Source: Chryseobacterium sp. JUb7 (GTDB taxonomy: Bacteria > Bacteroidota > Bacteroidia > Flavobacteriales > Weeksellaceae). From it: a stretch of 64,000 bases of DNA. Shown one piece after another: positions 35,480 through 44,543 of this stretch. Both the position numbers and the translations under genes were made by a program. The notes beneath the pieces were generated by a model that worked only from the letters and a program-made list of their open reading frames with translations, ran no database searches and had not been told where the DNA came from. Each line of letters starts with the position of its first letter. Position 1 is the stretch's first letter. Where the stretch lies: NCBI RefSeq assembly GCF_024806495.1, contig NZ_JANUFF010000016.1, positions 26,107-90,106 of the forward strand. Reading direction: 5' to 3'.

Positions 35480-37147
35480 ATGAAGAAGTCTCTCAAAGTT
35501 ATCGTTTTAGTAGCAGCAATGATGTTTTCAGGGCAAACCTATGCTCAGAATTTAGATATTTATAAAAACATTGAGTTTAAAATGCCTCAGGTGGCAGAAA
35601 CTTCATTTGCAGCCAATACCGTTTCCATCACTCAATATGGAGGCGTTGCAGGCGGAAATGTAAAAAATACAGAAGCTTTCAAAAAAGCAATCGAAGACCT
35701 TAGCAAAAAAGGCGGCGGAAAATTGGTTGTTCCTAGAGGAATGTGGCTTACGGGTCCTATCGAATTAAAAAGCAACATCAATCTTCATGTAGAAGAAGGT
35801 GCATTTATTGTTTTCAGTAAAGATAAAGCAGATTATCCTTTAGTTGATGTGAGTTTTGAAGGATTGAATACCATCCGATGCCAGTCTCCCATTTCCGCGA
35901 AAAATGCAACGAATATTGCCATCACAGGAAAAGGAGTAATCGACGGAAGCGGCGATGCTTGGAGAGCCATCAAAAAAAGTAAAGTTTCAGAATCTGAATG
36001 GAAAAATATCGTAAAATCTGGCGGAATCTTATCTTCCGACGGTAAAAACTGGTATCCTTCAGAAAGCTATAAAAAAGGATTTGAAAGCAGTTCAAGCTTC
36101 AATGTTCCTGATAAAATTTCTAAAGATGAATTGGTGACCGTTAAAGATTTTCTTCGTCCGGTAATGGTAAGTTTGGTAGGTTGCGACAAAGTTTTGCTAG
36201 ACGGACCGACTTTTCAGAATTCTCCGGCCTGGAACCTTCACCCTTTAATGTGTACCAACTTGATTTTAAGAAATCTTACCGTTAGAAACCCTTGGTTTTC
36301 TCAAAACGGTGATGGAGTAGATCTTGAATCTTGTAAAAATGTTTTGATTTACGATAATACTTTTGATGTTGGTGACGATGCCATTTGTATTAAATCAGGG
36401 AAAGATCAGGACGGAAGAAAAAGAGGAATGCCGACTGAAAATGTGATCATTAAAAACAACGTTGTGTACCACGGTCACGGAGGTTTTGTGATAGGAAGTG
36501 AAATGTCTGGTGGAGCAAGAAACATCCATGTTTCCGACTGTACTTTCATTGGAACAGATATTGGTCTTCGTTTTAAAACAACCCGCGGAAGAGGAGGAAT
36601 CGTTGAAAATATTTACATCAAAAATATTGATATGATTAATATTCCGACACAAGTTATCGGATTCAATATGTTCTACGAGGGTGCTTCTCCGGTGTTGGAA
36701 GACGGACAAAAGCAGGAAGGTAACAAAGCGCCTGAAAAGGTGTATCCTGTAACGGAAGAAACGCCGATTTTCAGAAATATTTTCTTTAAAAACATCAATG
36801 CAGTTAATTCTGATGAAGCAATTACGTTGTTTGGTTTAGCAGAAATGAACCTTAAAAATATTGTGATTGAAGATTCTCAGTTCGACACAAGAAAAGCAAT
36901 GACAATAGTGGATGCAGACGGAATTCAGTTAAAAAATGTAAAATTGAAATATTCTCAGGGAACGGGAGCAACCATTTATAACAGTAAAAACATCAACCTT
37001 TCAACGGTAAAATTTGAATCTGCCAATAAACCGGTTGTGAAAGTTTTAGGAAGCAAAACGGGAACAGTATTGTTGCCGAAAGAAGTAACCTCTGATAAAA
37101 ATTTACTTTCTATCGGAACGGATGTAGCAAAAAATGTAGTTAAATAA
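35480..37147 (+). CDS. Polygalacturonase / GH28 family
   Basis: The 555-residue exported protein (signal to about 22) is a GH28 beta-helix. The four family motifs are present: NGDGVDLE near 277 (NTDGxD), VGDDAICIKSG near 297, GHGGFVIGSEMSGG near 332 and RFKTTRGRGG near 361. The three Asp residues of the active site are all kept. It hydrolyses galacturonan or rhamnogalacturonan; the longer C-terminal part, with the beta-helix continuing to residue 540, is typical of Bacteroidota exo-acting members. It lies between two repeat-bearing gaps. Confidence 0.9.
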   Translation: MKKSLKVIVLVAAMMFSGQTYAQNLDIYKNIEFKMPQVAETSFAANTVSITQYGGVAGGNVKNTEAFKKAIEDLSKKGGGKLVVPRGMWLTGPIELKSNINLHVEEGAFIVFSKDKADYPLVDVSFEGLNTIRCQSPISAKNATNIAITGKGVIDGSGDAWRAIKKSKVSESEWKNIVKSGGILSSDGKNWYPSESYKKGFESSSSFNVPDKISKDELVTVKDFLRPVMVSLVGCDKVLLDGPTFQNSPAWNLHPLMCTNLILRNLTVRNPWFSQNGDGVDLESCKNVLIYDNTFDVGDDAICIKSGKDQDGRKRGMPTENVIIKNNVVYHGHGGFVIGSEMSGGARNIHVSDCTFIGTDIGLRFKTTRGRGGIVENIYIKNIDMINIPTQVIGFNMFYEGASPVLEDGQKQEGNKAPEKVYPVTEETPIFRNIFFKNINAVNSDEAITLFGLAEMNLKNIVIEDSQFDTRKAMTIVDADGIQLKNVKLKYSQGTGATIYNSKNINLSTVKFESANKPVVKVLGSKTGTVLLPKEVTSDKNLLSIGTDVAKNVVK

Positions 37148-37177
37148 TTGGAAATAGCAAAGATTATTAATTTAAAC

Positions 37178-37265
37178 ACTTCGGCAGGCTCAGTGTGACA
37201 TCGCTAATACTAACTATTTTATTAGCGATCATTTTGTAGCGTTGTCATCCTGAGCTTGTCGAAGC
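37178..37265. repeat. Dispersed inverted repeat, CTTCGACAGGCTCAG family
   Basis: ACTTCGGCAGGCTCAGTGTG (from 37178) and TGTCATCCTGAGCTTGTCG (from 37243) are arms around CTAATACTAAC and ATTAGCGAT. It follows the GH28 gene. Confidence 0.75.
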
Positions 37266-37358
37266 ATTGAAGTAAAATATAAAGCATTTTAAAAGCATTG
37301 AATCTTTGCGATAATCCAAAAAAAATAAAAAACAGTATTAAAAAAATTCCATAAGCGA

Positions 37359-38270
37359 ATGATTTTTAACAGAAAACATACTTATATTTCTATTTTTTTT
37401 GTGGGGACAATGGCATTCGGACAGGTAAATCGACCGAATGCCACTCCTTACACCAACGAAGGTACATTTGAAAAATTCAAAAAAAAATATCCTTTTACGA
37501 CTCCGATTGACCGACCTATTCCGCAAAATATCAAAATTGATAAAGATGTGGAATATGCCAATGTCAACGGAATTTTTTTGAAAGCTGATATCTATTATCC
37601 TTCAGACCAATCAAAAAAATATCCGGGAATTGCAATGGTTCACGGTGGCGGCTGGATTTCAGGAAGTAAGGAAAATGAGAAGTTCATGGCGATGGAACTC
37701 GCTTCAAAAGGTTATGTGGTGATCGCAATTGGTTATCGATTGGCTGATGTCGCAAAATATCCCGTCGGCGTTGAAGATATTGAAACAGGCATTGAGTGGT
37801 TGAAAAAAAATCATCAGAAATATTCTTTAAATAAAAAGAAAATGGTCGTTTTAGGTGAATCTGCGGGAGCGCAAATAGCGACTTTGGTTGGCGTTAAGAA
37901 AAAGAATAAACTTCAGGCTATTGTGAATGTAGATGGCGTTGTTTCTTTTATTCATGAAGAATCCGGAAAAGAAGGAACTTACGATGCTTATTGGCTGGGA
38001 TATCAACAAAAAGACAATCCGAAAATATGGAAAGAAGCTTCACCACTGGAATATGTGGATAAAAATACACCTCCTACCCTTTTCATTAATAGTTCACAAC
38101 CCCGTTTTCATGCTGGGCGAAATGATATGATGAAAAAATTAAAGAGCTATAATATTCCCACTGAATTTCATGAAATTAAAGATTCGCCGCATTCATTCTG
38201 GAGTGCAGAACCCTGGTTTACAGAAACATTGAATTTAACGGTTGACTTTTTAGATAAAGTTTTGAAATAA
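37359..38270 (+). CDS. Secreted alpha/beta hydrolase, probable carbohydrate esterase
   Basis: The 303-residue protein has a signal peptide (to about 21, ending AFGQ) and an esterase fold with the oxyanion HGGGW (about 94-98), the nucleophile GESAGA (Ser about 168), and a catalytic His in DSPHSFW near 277. This is the hormone-sensitive-lipase-like or acetyl-xylan-esterase-like group. In this locus it probably removes acetyl groups from pectin. Substrate is inferred only from position. Confidence 0.8.
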   Translation: MIFNRKHTYISIFFVGTMAFGQVNRPNATPYTNEGTFEKFKKKYPFTTPIDRPIPQNIKIDKDVEYANVNGIFLKADIYYPSDQSKKYPGIAMVHGGGWISGSKENEKFMAMELASKGYVVIAIGYRLADVAKYPVGVEDIETGIEWLKKNHQKYSLNKKKMVVLGESAGAQIATLVGVKKKNKLQAIVNVDGVVSFIHEESGKEGTYDAYWLGYQQKDNPKIWKEASPLEYVDKNTPPTLFINSSQPRFHAGRNDMMKKLKSYNIPTEFHEIKDSPHSFWSAEPWFTETLNLTVDFLDKVLK

Positions 38271-38316
38271 GTTTTAGTTTGATATTAAGGTTAAGGCTAA
38301 TTTAAAGCAAAGTTTT

Positions 38317-39285
38317 ATGAAAAAATTATTTTTAATTCTCCTCATTTCAATGGCAAATTTTCTCTTTGCAGGAAATGATCCGTATATCAAAATTATTGTT
38401 TCCAAAGACGGAAGCGGAGATTTTACATCGATTCAGAAAGCGATTAATTCAATCCGTGATTTAGGACCTGCGGAAGCATTGGTTTTTATTAAATCAGGAA
38501 CGTATAATGAAAAAGTGGTTATTCCTTCTTCAAAACATAAAATAACGTTAGAAGGCGAAAATAAAGATAATACGATCATTACCAACAATGATTTTTCAGG
38601 GAAGCTGGATTCATTTAATGAAAAAATGACGACATTCAATTCCTACACATTATTAGTGATGGGTGATGATATTAAAATTAATAATTTAACGATTCAAAAC
38701 TCTTCCTGCAATGAAGGACAGGCGGTTTCTCTCCATGTGGAAGGTGACCGTTTTGTGATTAAAAACTCAAATATTATGGGTTGTCAGGACACAATTTATT
38801 CTGCAACCAATCACAGCAGACAATATTTTGAAAACTGTTATATCGAAGGAACAACGGATTTTATTTTCGGACAGGCAACGGTTATTTTTAAAGGTTGTAC
38901 GATTAAAAGTTTAGCCGATTCTTATATTACTGCAGCCGCAACAGAAGCCGACAGACAATATGGTTTTGTATTTTTTGACTGTAAATTAATTTCCAAAGAA
39001 GGCATTACCAAAGTATATTTGGGAAGACCTTGGCGACCTTATGCGAAAACAGTTTTCATCAACACAGAAATGGGAAAACACATCCTTCCCGAAGGCTGGA
39101 ATCCATGGAAAGGTGATAAAATGTTCCCCGATAAAGAAAAAACGGCTTATTACGCAGAATCCGGAAGTAAAGGCGATGGCGGAAACATTTCAAACCGTGT
39201 AAATTGGTCACATCAGTTGACAAAAAAAGATTTGAAAAACTATACATTAGAAAAGATTTTTGATGGATGGACTCCAAATAAATAA
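38317..39285 (+). CDS. Pectin methylesterase (CE8), second copy
   Basis: The 322-residue protein has a signal peptide and all CE8 motifs: EGQAVSL near 135, GCQDTIY near 156, GTTDFIFG near 178 and LGRPWRPY near 236. It resembles the CE8 protein at 28844 in order and length but differs at many positions, so it is an old paralogue rather than a recent copy. The two may act on different methylation patterns or polymer lengths. It lies 46 bp after the esterase gene at 37359. Confidence 0.92.
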   Translation: MKKLFLILLISMANFLFAGNDPYIKIIVSKDGSGDFTSIQKAINSIRDLGPAEALVFIKSGTYNEKVVIPSSKHKITLEGENKDNTIITNNDFSGKLDSFNEKMTTFNSYTLLVMGDDIKINNLTIQNSSCNEGQAVSLHVEGDRFVIKNSNIMGCQDTIYSATNHSRQYFENCYIEGTTDFIFGQATVIFKGCTIKSLADSYITAAATEADRQYGFVFFDCKLISKEGITKVYLGRPWRPYAKTVFINTEMGKHILPEGWNPWKGDKMFPDKEKTAYYAESGSKGDGGNISNRVNWSHQLTKKDLKNYTLEKIFDGWTPNK

Positions 39286-39290
39286 TTGAG

Positions 39291-39385
39291 ATGCTTCGAC
39301 GGGCTCAGCATGACATCGCTACAAATTTTGTGTTAAAATAGTAAGGTTAGTATTAGAGTTGTCATTCTGAGCGGAGTCGAAGCAT
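39291..39385. repeat. Dispersed inverted repeat, CTTCGACAGGCTCAG family
   Basis: ATGCTTCGACGGGCTCAGC (from 39291) and GTCATTCTGAGCGGAGTCG (from 39361) form the arms. The right arm has the GCGGAGTC variant. Confidence 0.7.
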
Positions 39386-39416
39386 CTTTCAAGTTTACAT
39401 AAAATAAAATTTTAAA

Positions 39417-40154
39417 ATGAAAAAAATACTTTTAATATTTAGCATAGCAATTTCAACTTTAATTCTAGCTCAACAAAAACCCACCCTATTCCTTATCGGT
39501 GATTCCACCATGGCGAATAAGGAAAATCCTGACAAAAATCCAGAACATGGCTGGGGACAGGTTTTACCACAGTTCTTCACAACAGGAATTGAAATCCAGA
39601 ATCACGCGATGAACGGCAGAAGTTCAAAAAGCTTCAGAACAGAAGGAAGATGGGATAAAGTGGAGAAACAAATAAAAAAAGGGGATTTTGTGATTATCCA
39701 ATTTGGGCATAATGACCAAAAGCTGAAAGATTCTACAAAATTTACGAATCCTTATACCCAATACAGAGCCAATCTGGAAAGATATGTAAATGAAGCCAGA
39801 GCAAAAGGAGCAACACCTATTTTAATGACTTCTATTGTCAGAAGAAATTTCAACGAAAACGGAGTTTTACTTGATACGCATAAAGAATATCCTTTAGTGG
39901 TAAGAATGGTAGCGAATGATTTGAGGGTGCCATTTGTAGATATGCAGTTACTGACCGAACAACTGGAAGTTTCTTATGGTCCAGAAAATTCAAAAAAATT
40001 ACACTTGCATTACAAAGAAGGTGAAGACCCTTATTATCCGAAAGGAAAAGATGATGATACGCATTTATCAACATTGGGAGCGGAATCTGTTGCTAAATTG
40101 GCAGTGAAAGATTTGAAGACTTTGAAAATAGGGTTGGCGAAATATATTAAATAA
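39417..40154 (+). CDS. Rhamnogalacturonan acetylesterase-like GDSL/SGNH hydrolase (CE12)
   Basis: The 245-residue exported protein has the SGNH blocks of CE12 enzymes: LIGDSTMAN with Ser about 30, the MNGRSSKSF Gly block near 63, FGHNDQK near 96 and DDTHLSTLGAE near 213 with the Asp-x-x-His pair. CE12 members remove acetyl groups from rhamnogalacturonan. Position between a pectin methylesterase and KdgF supports this. A signal peptide ends near AQQ (19-20). Confidence 0.87.
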   Translation: MKKILLIFSIAISTLILAQQKPTLFLIGDSTMANKENPDKNPEHGWGQVLPQFFTTGIEIQNHAMNGRSSKSFRTEGRWDKVEKQIKKGDFVIIQFGHNDQKLKDSTKFTNPYTQYRANLERYVNEARAKGATPILMTSIVRRNFNENGVLLDTHKEYPLVVRMVANDLRVPFVDMQLLTEQLEVSYGPENSKKLHLHYKEGEDPYYPKGKDDDTHLSTLGAESVAKLAVKDLKTLKIGLAKYIK

Positions 40155-40162
40155 ACGCTTAG

Positions 40163-40243
40163 TTTGTCATTCTGACGAAGGAAGAATCTTAATTTTATTT
40201 TTAGAGATTCTTCACTCCACTTCGTTTCGTTCTGAATGACAGT
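40163..40243. repeat. Inverted repeat TTTGTCATTCTGACGAAGG...CTGAATGACA
   Basis: GTCATTCTGACGAAGGAAGAATCT is opposed by AGATTCTTC and GTTCTGAATGAC further right, forming a branched hairpin. It is related in its ends to the CTTCGACAGGCTCAG repeats but has its own middle part. Confidence 0.55.
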
Positions 40244-40285
40244 GCAAATAAATAATTTAGTTTAAAAATTAAAAAACATAAAAAA

Positions 40286-40627
40286 ATGAATTTCAAAAAA
40301 GAACCTTTTTTCGATGGTAATTCCGAGTGGGAAGATTTAGGAGACGGTGTTTCCAGACAGTTTGTGGGCTACAATTCTCAGGTAATGATGGTGATTGTAA
40401 AATTTGAAAAAGATGCAATTGGCGCTTTGCATCAGCATTTTCACTCTCAGATTACGTATGTGGCTTCAGGAAAATTTGAAGTGACTGTTGATGGTGAAGT
40501 TAAAGTTCTACAAAAAGGCGACGGTTTTTTTGCTCAACCTAATATTTTTCATGGGGTAAAATGTTTAGAAGCTGGTCAATTGATTGATGCCTTTACTCCT
40601 TTTAGAGAAGATTTTCTTAAAGATTAA
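40286..40627 (+). CDS. kdgF: KdgF-like cupin, unsaturated uronate linearizing enzyme
   Basis: The 113-residue single cupin matches KdgF across its length: SEWEDLGDGVSRQFVGYNSQVMMV at the start, the metal site HQHFHSQITYVASG (about 48-61), GDGFFAQPNIFHGV with the last His near 93, and the LIDAFTPFREDFL ending that is typical of KdgF. KdgF opens the unsaturated galacturonate released by lyases or GH105 to the open-chain keto form used by KduI. No signal peptide is present, so it acts in the cytoplasm, unlike its neighbours. Its presence joins the secreted enzymes to the uronate operon. Confidence 0.87.
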   Translation: MNFKKEPFFDGNSEWEDLGDGVSRQFVGYNSQVMMVIVKFEKDAIGALHQHFHSQITYVASGKFEVTVDGEVKVLQKGDGFFAQPNIFHGVKCLEAGQLIDAFTPFREDFLKD

Positions 40628-40638
40628 TATATAGATCC

Positions 40639-40671
40639 AAACCTCATAGGTGTCGAAAACCTATGAGGTTT
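40639..40671. terminator. Perfect hairpin after kdgF
   Basis: AAACCTCATAGGT pairs exactly with ACCTATGAGGTTT across a 7-base loop. It has no T run of note, so it may be a REP-type hairpin rather than a classical terminator. Confidence 0.6.
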
Positions 40672-40703
40672 ACACATAAACATTTCATCAAAATTAAGAG
40701 GTT

Positions 40704-41606
40704 ATGAAAAAAATTGCTTTTCTACTATTAATTTCATTTTTCGTTCAATTATCTGCACAGGAAAAAATTATGGTCTGGCCAAAAGGACAGATGCCGAATT
40801 CCAAAGGGCTACCCTTAAAAACAGAAGAAAAAGACGGAAGAATTATACAGATAAAAGAAACCGAAATGTTTGCTTTTCTACCTCCGAAAGAAGAGAGAAA
40901 ACAGATGGCAGTTATCGTGATTCCGGGTGGAGGATATTACAAATTAACCTACGATTTGGGCGGTTATCAGATTGCAAAATGGTTCAATACACAAGGGATT
41001 TCGGCTTTTGTTTTGAATTACAGATTACCGACTTCTCCAGATTTAAGACAGAAAGAAATTGCGCCGTTGCAAGACGTTCAAGCTGCCATAAAATATCTTA
41101 GAAAAAATGCCGAACAGTATGGAATTTCACCAGAACAAATCGGTGTCATTGGAACTTCCGCAGGCGGACATTTAGCTGCTTCTGTGAGTAATATTTCGAC
41201 AGATTACACTGAATTAAAAGGTGATTGGGCATCCATTCCTACCATTCCCAATTTTGCAATTTTAGTTTCTCCGGTTATCGATTTGGGTGAATTTGCTCAC
41301 GTTGGAAGTCGAAATAGTTTGCTTGGTGAAAATGCTTCTCCGGAAAAAATCAAAGAATATTCGATGCAGAATCGTGTGACGGAAAAAACTCCGTCTACTA
41401 TTTTGATTCATGCTCAAAATGATAAAACGGTTCCTGTGATGAACAGTATTTTGTATTATCAGGAAATGGTGAAGAACAAAGTGAAAGGTGCTCTGTTTAT
41501 TTTCCCTGAAGGCGAACATAAAATAGGAATTACGAATAAATCTGAACTGACGGATAACTGGAAAAAAATATGTTCTGATTGGTTGAAAACGATTGGTAGT
41601 AAATAA
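40704..41606 (+). CDS. Secreted alpha/beta hydrolase, acetylesterase-like
   Basis: The 300-residue protein has a signal peptide (to about 19, LSAQ), an IPGGGYYKLTYDLGGYQIA oxyanion block near 74-92, nucleophile GTSAGGH near 149-155 and a late EGEHKIG with the likely catalytic His near 273. It resembles the esterase group called xylanase or BD-FAE-like, which deacetylate plant polymers. It is a different subgroup from the esterase at 37359. Substrate is inferred from the pectin neighbours. Confidence 0.8.
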   Translation: MKKIAFLLLISFFVQLSAQEKIMVWPKGQMPNSKGLPLKTEEKDGRIIQIKETEMFAFLPPKEERKQMAVIVIPGGGYYKLTYDLGGYQIAKWFNTQGISAFVLNYRLPTSPDLRQKEIAPLQDVQAAIKYLRKNAEQYGISPEQIGVIGTSAGGHLAASVSNISTDYTELKGDWASIPTIPNFAILVSPVIDLGEFAHVGSRNSLLGENASPEKIKEYSMQNRVTEKTPSTILIHAQNDKTVPVMNSILYYQEMVKNKVKGALFIFPEGEHKIGITNKSELTDNWKKICSDWLKTIGSK

Positions 41607-41979
41607 AATATCTTACAATTTGTCGGAAAATAGCATAAAAAGTAAAGGCATTTCGACAAGCTTAGTGTGACATCTCTAAGACTAACTTCTTTATTAGAGA
41701 TTCATTTGTAGCGTTGTCATGCTGAGCTTGTCGAAGCATCTTTTCAACAACTAATAGGGCTTAAACTTTGTCGAAAAATAGCATAAAAAGTAAAGGTATT
41801 TCGACAAGCTCAGTGTGACATCTCTAATACTAACTTCTTTATTAGCGATTCATTTGTAGCGTTGTCATGCTGAGCTTGTCGAAGCATCTTTTCAGCAAAT
41901 TTAGCAATGTTAAATTTTATCAAAAAATCCTTTCGTTTTAGCTTTTCAAACAAAAATATTTCATTTTAAAGACTAAAAT
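41607..41979. other. Repeat-filled gap before GH95
   Basis: This 373 bp gap is almost wholly two tandem copies of a 148 bp unit, each holding one CTTCGACAAGCTCAG inverted repeat, followed by an AT-rich leader before the GH95 start. No gene is seen. Confidence 0.7.
41621..41905. repeat. 148 bp tandem duplication carrying the dispersed repeat
   Basis: TGTCGGAAAATAGCAT at 41621 recurs as TGTCGAAAAATAGCAT at 41769, and TTTCGACAAG at 41651 recurs at 41799, both with an offset of 148 bp. Right arms end at 41737 and 41885. The copies differ at a few positions only. Confidence 0.85.
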
Positions 41980-44454
41980 ATGCTGAGAATCATTCAATAT
42001 AAAATATTTTTACAGGCTTGTGGAATTTTGATTTCGATTTCGGTTCATTCTCAACAGAATTTAAAATTAATCTACAACAAACCTGCAGAAAACTGGAACG
42101 AAGCGTTACCCATCGGAAACGGAAAATTGGGTGCAATGGTTTTTGGAGGAGCTTCTCAGGAACACCTTCAGCTTAATGAAGAAACCATTTGGGCAGGAGA
42201 ACCGGGAAATAATATTCCGAAAAACACTTTCGACAGCATCCAGAAAATCAGAAAACTGTTGAATGACGGTCAGTTTGAAAAGGCTCAAAAACTGTCAAAT
42301 ACAACTTATCCAAGAGTTGCACCGAAAGATCTGAATTACGGAATGCCGTATCAGACGATGGGCGATTTGTTTTTAAATTTTAAAGGTCATGAAAATTTTA
42401 AAAATTACACCCGAACTTTAGATATTGAAAAAGCAATCAGCAACGTTTCTTACGAAGTAAACGGCGTTACTTTTAAACGCGAAATTTTCTCATCTTTTGT
42501 TGACAATGTGATTATAATTAAGTTATCCTCAAGCAAAAAAGGAAGTTTAAATTTCTCCATCAACGCTTCTACTCCACATGTACAGAAATCTATTTTTACA
42601 GAGAACAATCAATTGGTCATTAATGGTACGAGTGGTTCGGCTGATAATAAAATGGGTAAAATTAATTTTAAAACAGTAGCTTTTCCTGTTTTAAAAGGTG
42701 GAAAATTAACCTCAACAAAAGATAAACTGGAAATTTCCGGATCAGATGAAGTGGTGATTTATATTTCAATTGCTACGAATTTCAAAAAGTATAATGATAT
42801 TTCGGGAAATCCAAATGCAAGAGTTTCTGAATATTTAAAATCTGCTCTAAATAAGAAATATGATGTCGAATTAAAAGCTCACATTAAAAAATATCAGAAA
42901 TATTTCAAAAGGGTAAGCCTCGCTTTAGGAACGACCGAACAGGTGAAAAAAACAACTGATATCAGAATTAAAGAATTCGGAACTTCAAGCGACCCGGATT
43001 TGGTAGCTTTGTATTTCCAGTTTGGACGCTACCTTTTAATCTCTTCTTCACAACCGGGAACTCAGCCTGCCAATCTTCAGGGAATCTGGAATGATCAGCT
43101 GAATCCCGCCTGGGACAGCAAATACACCGTAAACATCAATACTGAAATGAATTACTGGCCTGCAGAAAATACCAACCTCAGCGAAATGCATGAGCCTTTG
43201 TTCGACATGATTCAGGATTTGTCGGTTACGGGACAGGAATCTGCTAAAGAAATGTATCACGCAAGAGGCTGGAATATGCACCACAACACCGATTTATGGA
43301 GAATTACGGGAATTGTAGACGGCGGTTTTTACGGAATGTGGCCAATGGGAGGAGCCTGGTTGACGCAACATATCTGGAATCATTATTTATATACAGGAGA
43401 TAAGGAATTTCTGAAGAAAAATTATGACGCTTTGAAAGGTTGTGCCTTATTTTATCTGGATGTTCTTCAACAAGATCCTTCCGGAAAATATCTGGTGGTT
43501 TCACCTTCCATGTCGCCTGAAAACACCTATATGAAGAGTGTTGGAATCACAGCTGGAACAACAATGGATAATCAGTTGGTTTTTGATGTTTTTAATAACT
43601 TTATTCATGCCTCAAAAATTTTAAATGAAGATCAACATCTTTTGGAAGAAGTAAAATCAGCTTTAAATAAACTTCCGCCAATGCAAATCGGGCAACACGC
43701 TCAGTTGCAGGAATGGCTGAAAGATATGGACAGAACGGATGATAAACACAGACATATTTCACACTTGTACGGGCTTTTTCCTTCGGGACAAATTTCTCCG
43801 TTCCGAAATCCTGATTTAGCAGAAGCCGCCAAAAACTCAATGACGTACAGAGGCGATAAATCTACAGGCTGGTCGATGGGTTGGAAAGTGAATTGGTGGG
43901 CAAGATTACTGGACGGAAATAGAGCTTTTAAATTAATTTCAGATCAATTGACACCTGCTCCAACGGAAACGAAAGGTCAATCCGGAGGAACATATCCGAA
44001 TCTTCTGGATGCGCATCCGCCATTTCAGATTGATGGAAATTTTGGCTGTACTTCGGGAATTGCAGAGATGTTGCTGCAAAGTTATGACGGTTACATTTAC
44101 ATTTTACCGGCACTTCCGGATGCTTTACCGAATGGTTCTGTAAAAGGTTTGAAGGCAAGAGGAGGTTTTGAAATTGATATTGACTGGAAAGATTCGAAAC
44201 TGACAAAACTGGTTGTAAAATCTGCTTTGGGCGGAAACGCAAGAATCAGAGTTGCTAAAAATCCACCAATTAAAACTAAAGCAAATTTACAATTGGCAAG
44301 AGGAGAAAATCCAAATGAATATTATCAAATCAATGCAGTTAAAGCTCCCTTAATTTCCGAAAAAGCTCAATTGAAAGGGTATTCTGTTCCGGAAACTCAT
44401 CTTTTCGATTTCAATACTGAGAAAGGTGGAGTATATATTTTTGATGTAGAATAA
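41980..44454 (+). CDS. GH95-family glycoside hydrolase (alpha-L-fucosidase or alpha-L-galactosidase)
   Basis: The 824-residue exported protein starts the mature part with LIYNKPAENWNEALPIGNGKLGAMVFGG, the GH95 N-terminal beta-domain, then an alpha/alpha-barrel with NLQGIWNDQLNPAWDSKYTVNIN, the acid Glu region SPSMSPENTY near 509, and HPPFQIDGNFGCTSGIAEMLLQS near 678 with the base Asp. The C-terminal domain is beta-rich. GH95 members cleave alpha-1,2-L-fucose or alpha-L-galactose; both occur in plant cell walls (xyloglucan, rhamnogalacturonan II). It lies in the pectin cluster after the 148 bp repeats. Confidence 0.9.
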   Translation: MLRIIQYKIFLQACGILISISVHSQQNLKLIYNKPAENWNEALPIGNGKLGAMVFGGASQEHLQLNEETIWAGEPGNNIPKNTFDSIQKIRKLLNDGQFEKAQKLSNTTYPRVAPKDLNYGMPYQTMGDLFLNFKGHENFKNYTRTLDIEKAISNVSYEVNGVTFKREIFSSFVDNVIIIKLSSSKKGSLNFSINASTPHVQKSIFTENNQLVINGTSGSADNKMGKINFKTVAFPVLKGGKLTSTKDKLEISGSDEVVIYISIATNFKKYNDISGNPNARVSEYLKSALNKKYDVELKAHIKKYQKYFKRVSLALGTTEQVKKTTDIRIKEFGTSSDPDLVALYFQFGRYLLISSSQPGTQPANLQGIWNDQLNPAWDSKYTVNINTEMNYWPAENTNLSEMHEPLFDMIQDLSVTGQESAKEMYHARGWNMHHNTDLWRITGIVDGGFYGMWPMGGAWLTQHIWNHYLYTGDKEFLKKNYDALKGCALFYLDVLQQDPSGKYLVVSPSMSPENTYMKSVGITAGTTMDNQLVFDVFNNFIHASKILNEDQHLLEEVKSALNKLPPMQIGQHAQLQEWLKDMDRTDDKHRHISHLYGLFPSGQISPFRNPDLAEAAKNSMTYRGDKSTGWSMGWKVNWWARLLDGNRAFKLISDQLTPAPTETKGQSGGTYPNLLDAHPPFQIDGNFGCTSGIAEMLLQSYDGYIYILPALPDALPNGSVKGLKARGGFEIDIDWKDSKLTKLVVKSALGGNARIRVAKNPPIKTKANLQLARGENPNEYYQINAVKAPLISEKAQLKGYSVPETHLFDFNTEKGGVYIFDVE

Positions 44455-44543
44455 TTTTTTGCGCAAATTACACTGATTTTTACAGATAATCACCGTACAA
44501 TAAGGGGTTCAATATTCATTTTTCTTTGAAAAATTTTAATTAC

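Noticed and set aside
41621..41905. CRISPR or insertion sequence
   Set aside because: There are only two copies of a 148 bp unit, with no spacers and no transposase; it is a tandem copy of a dispersed repeat.
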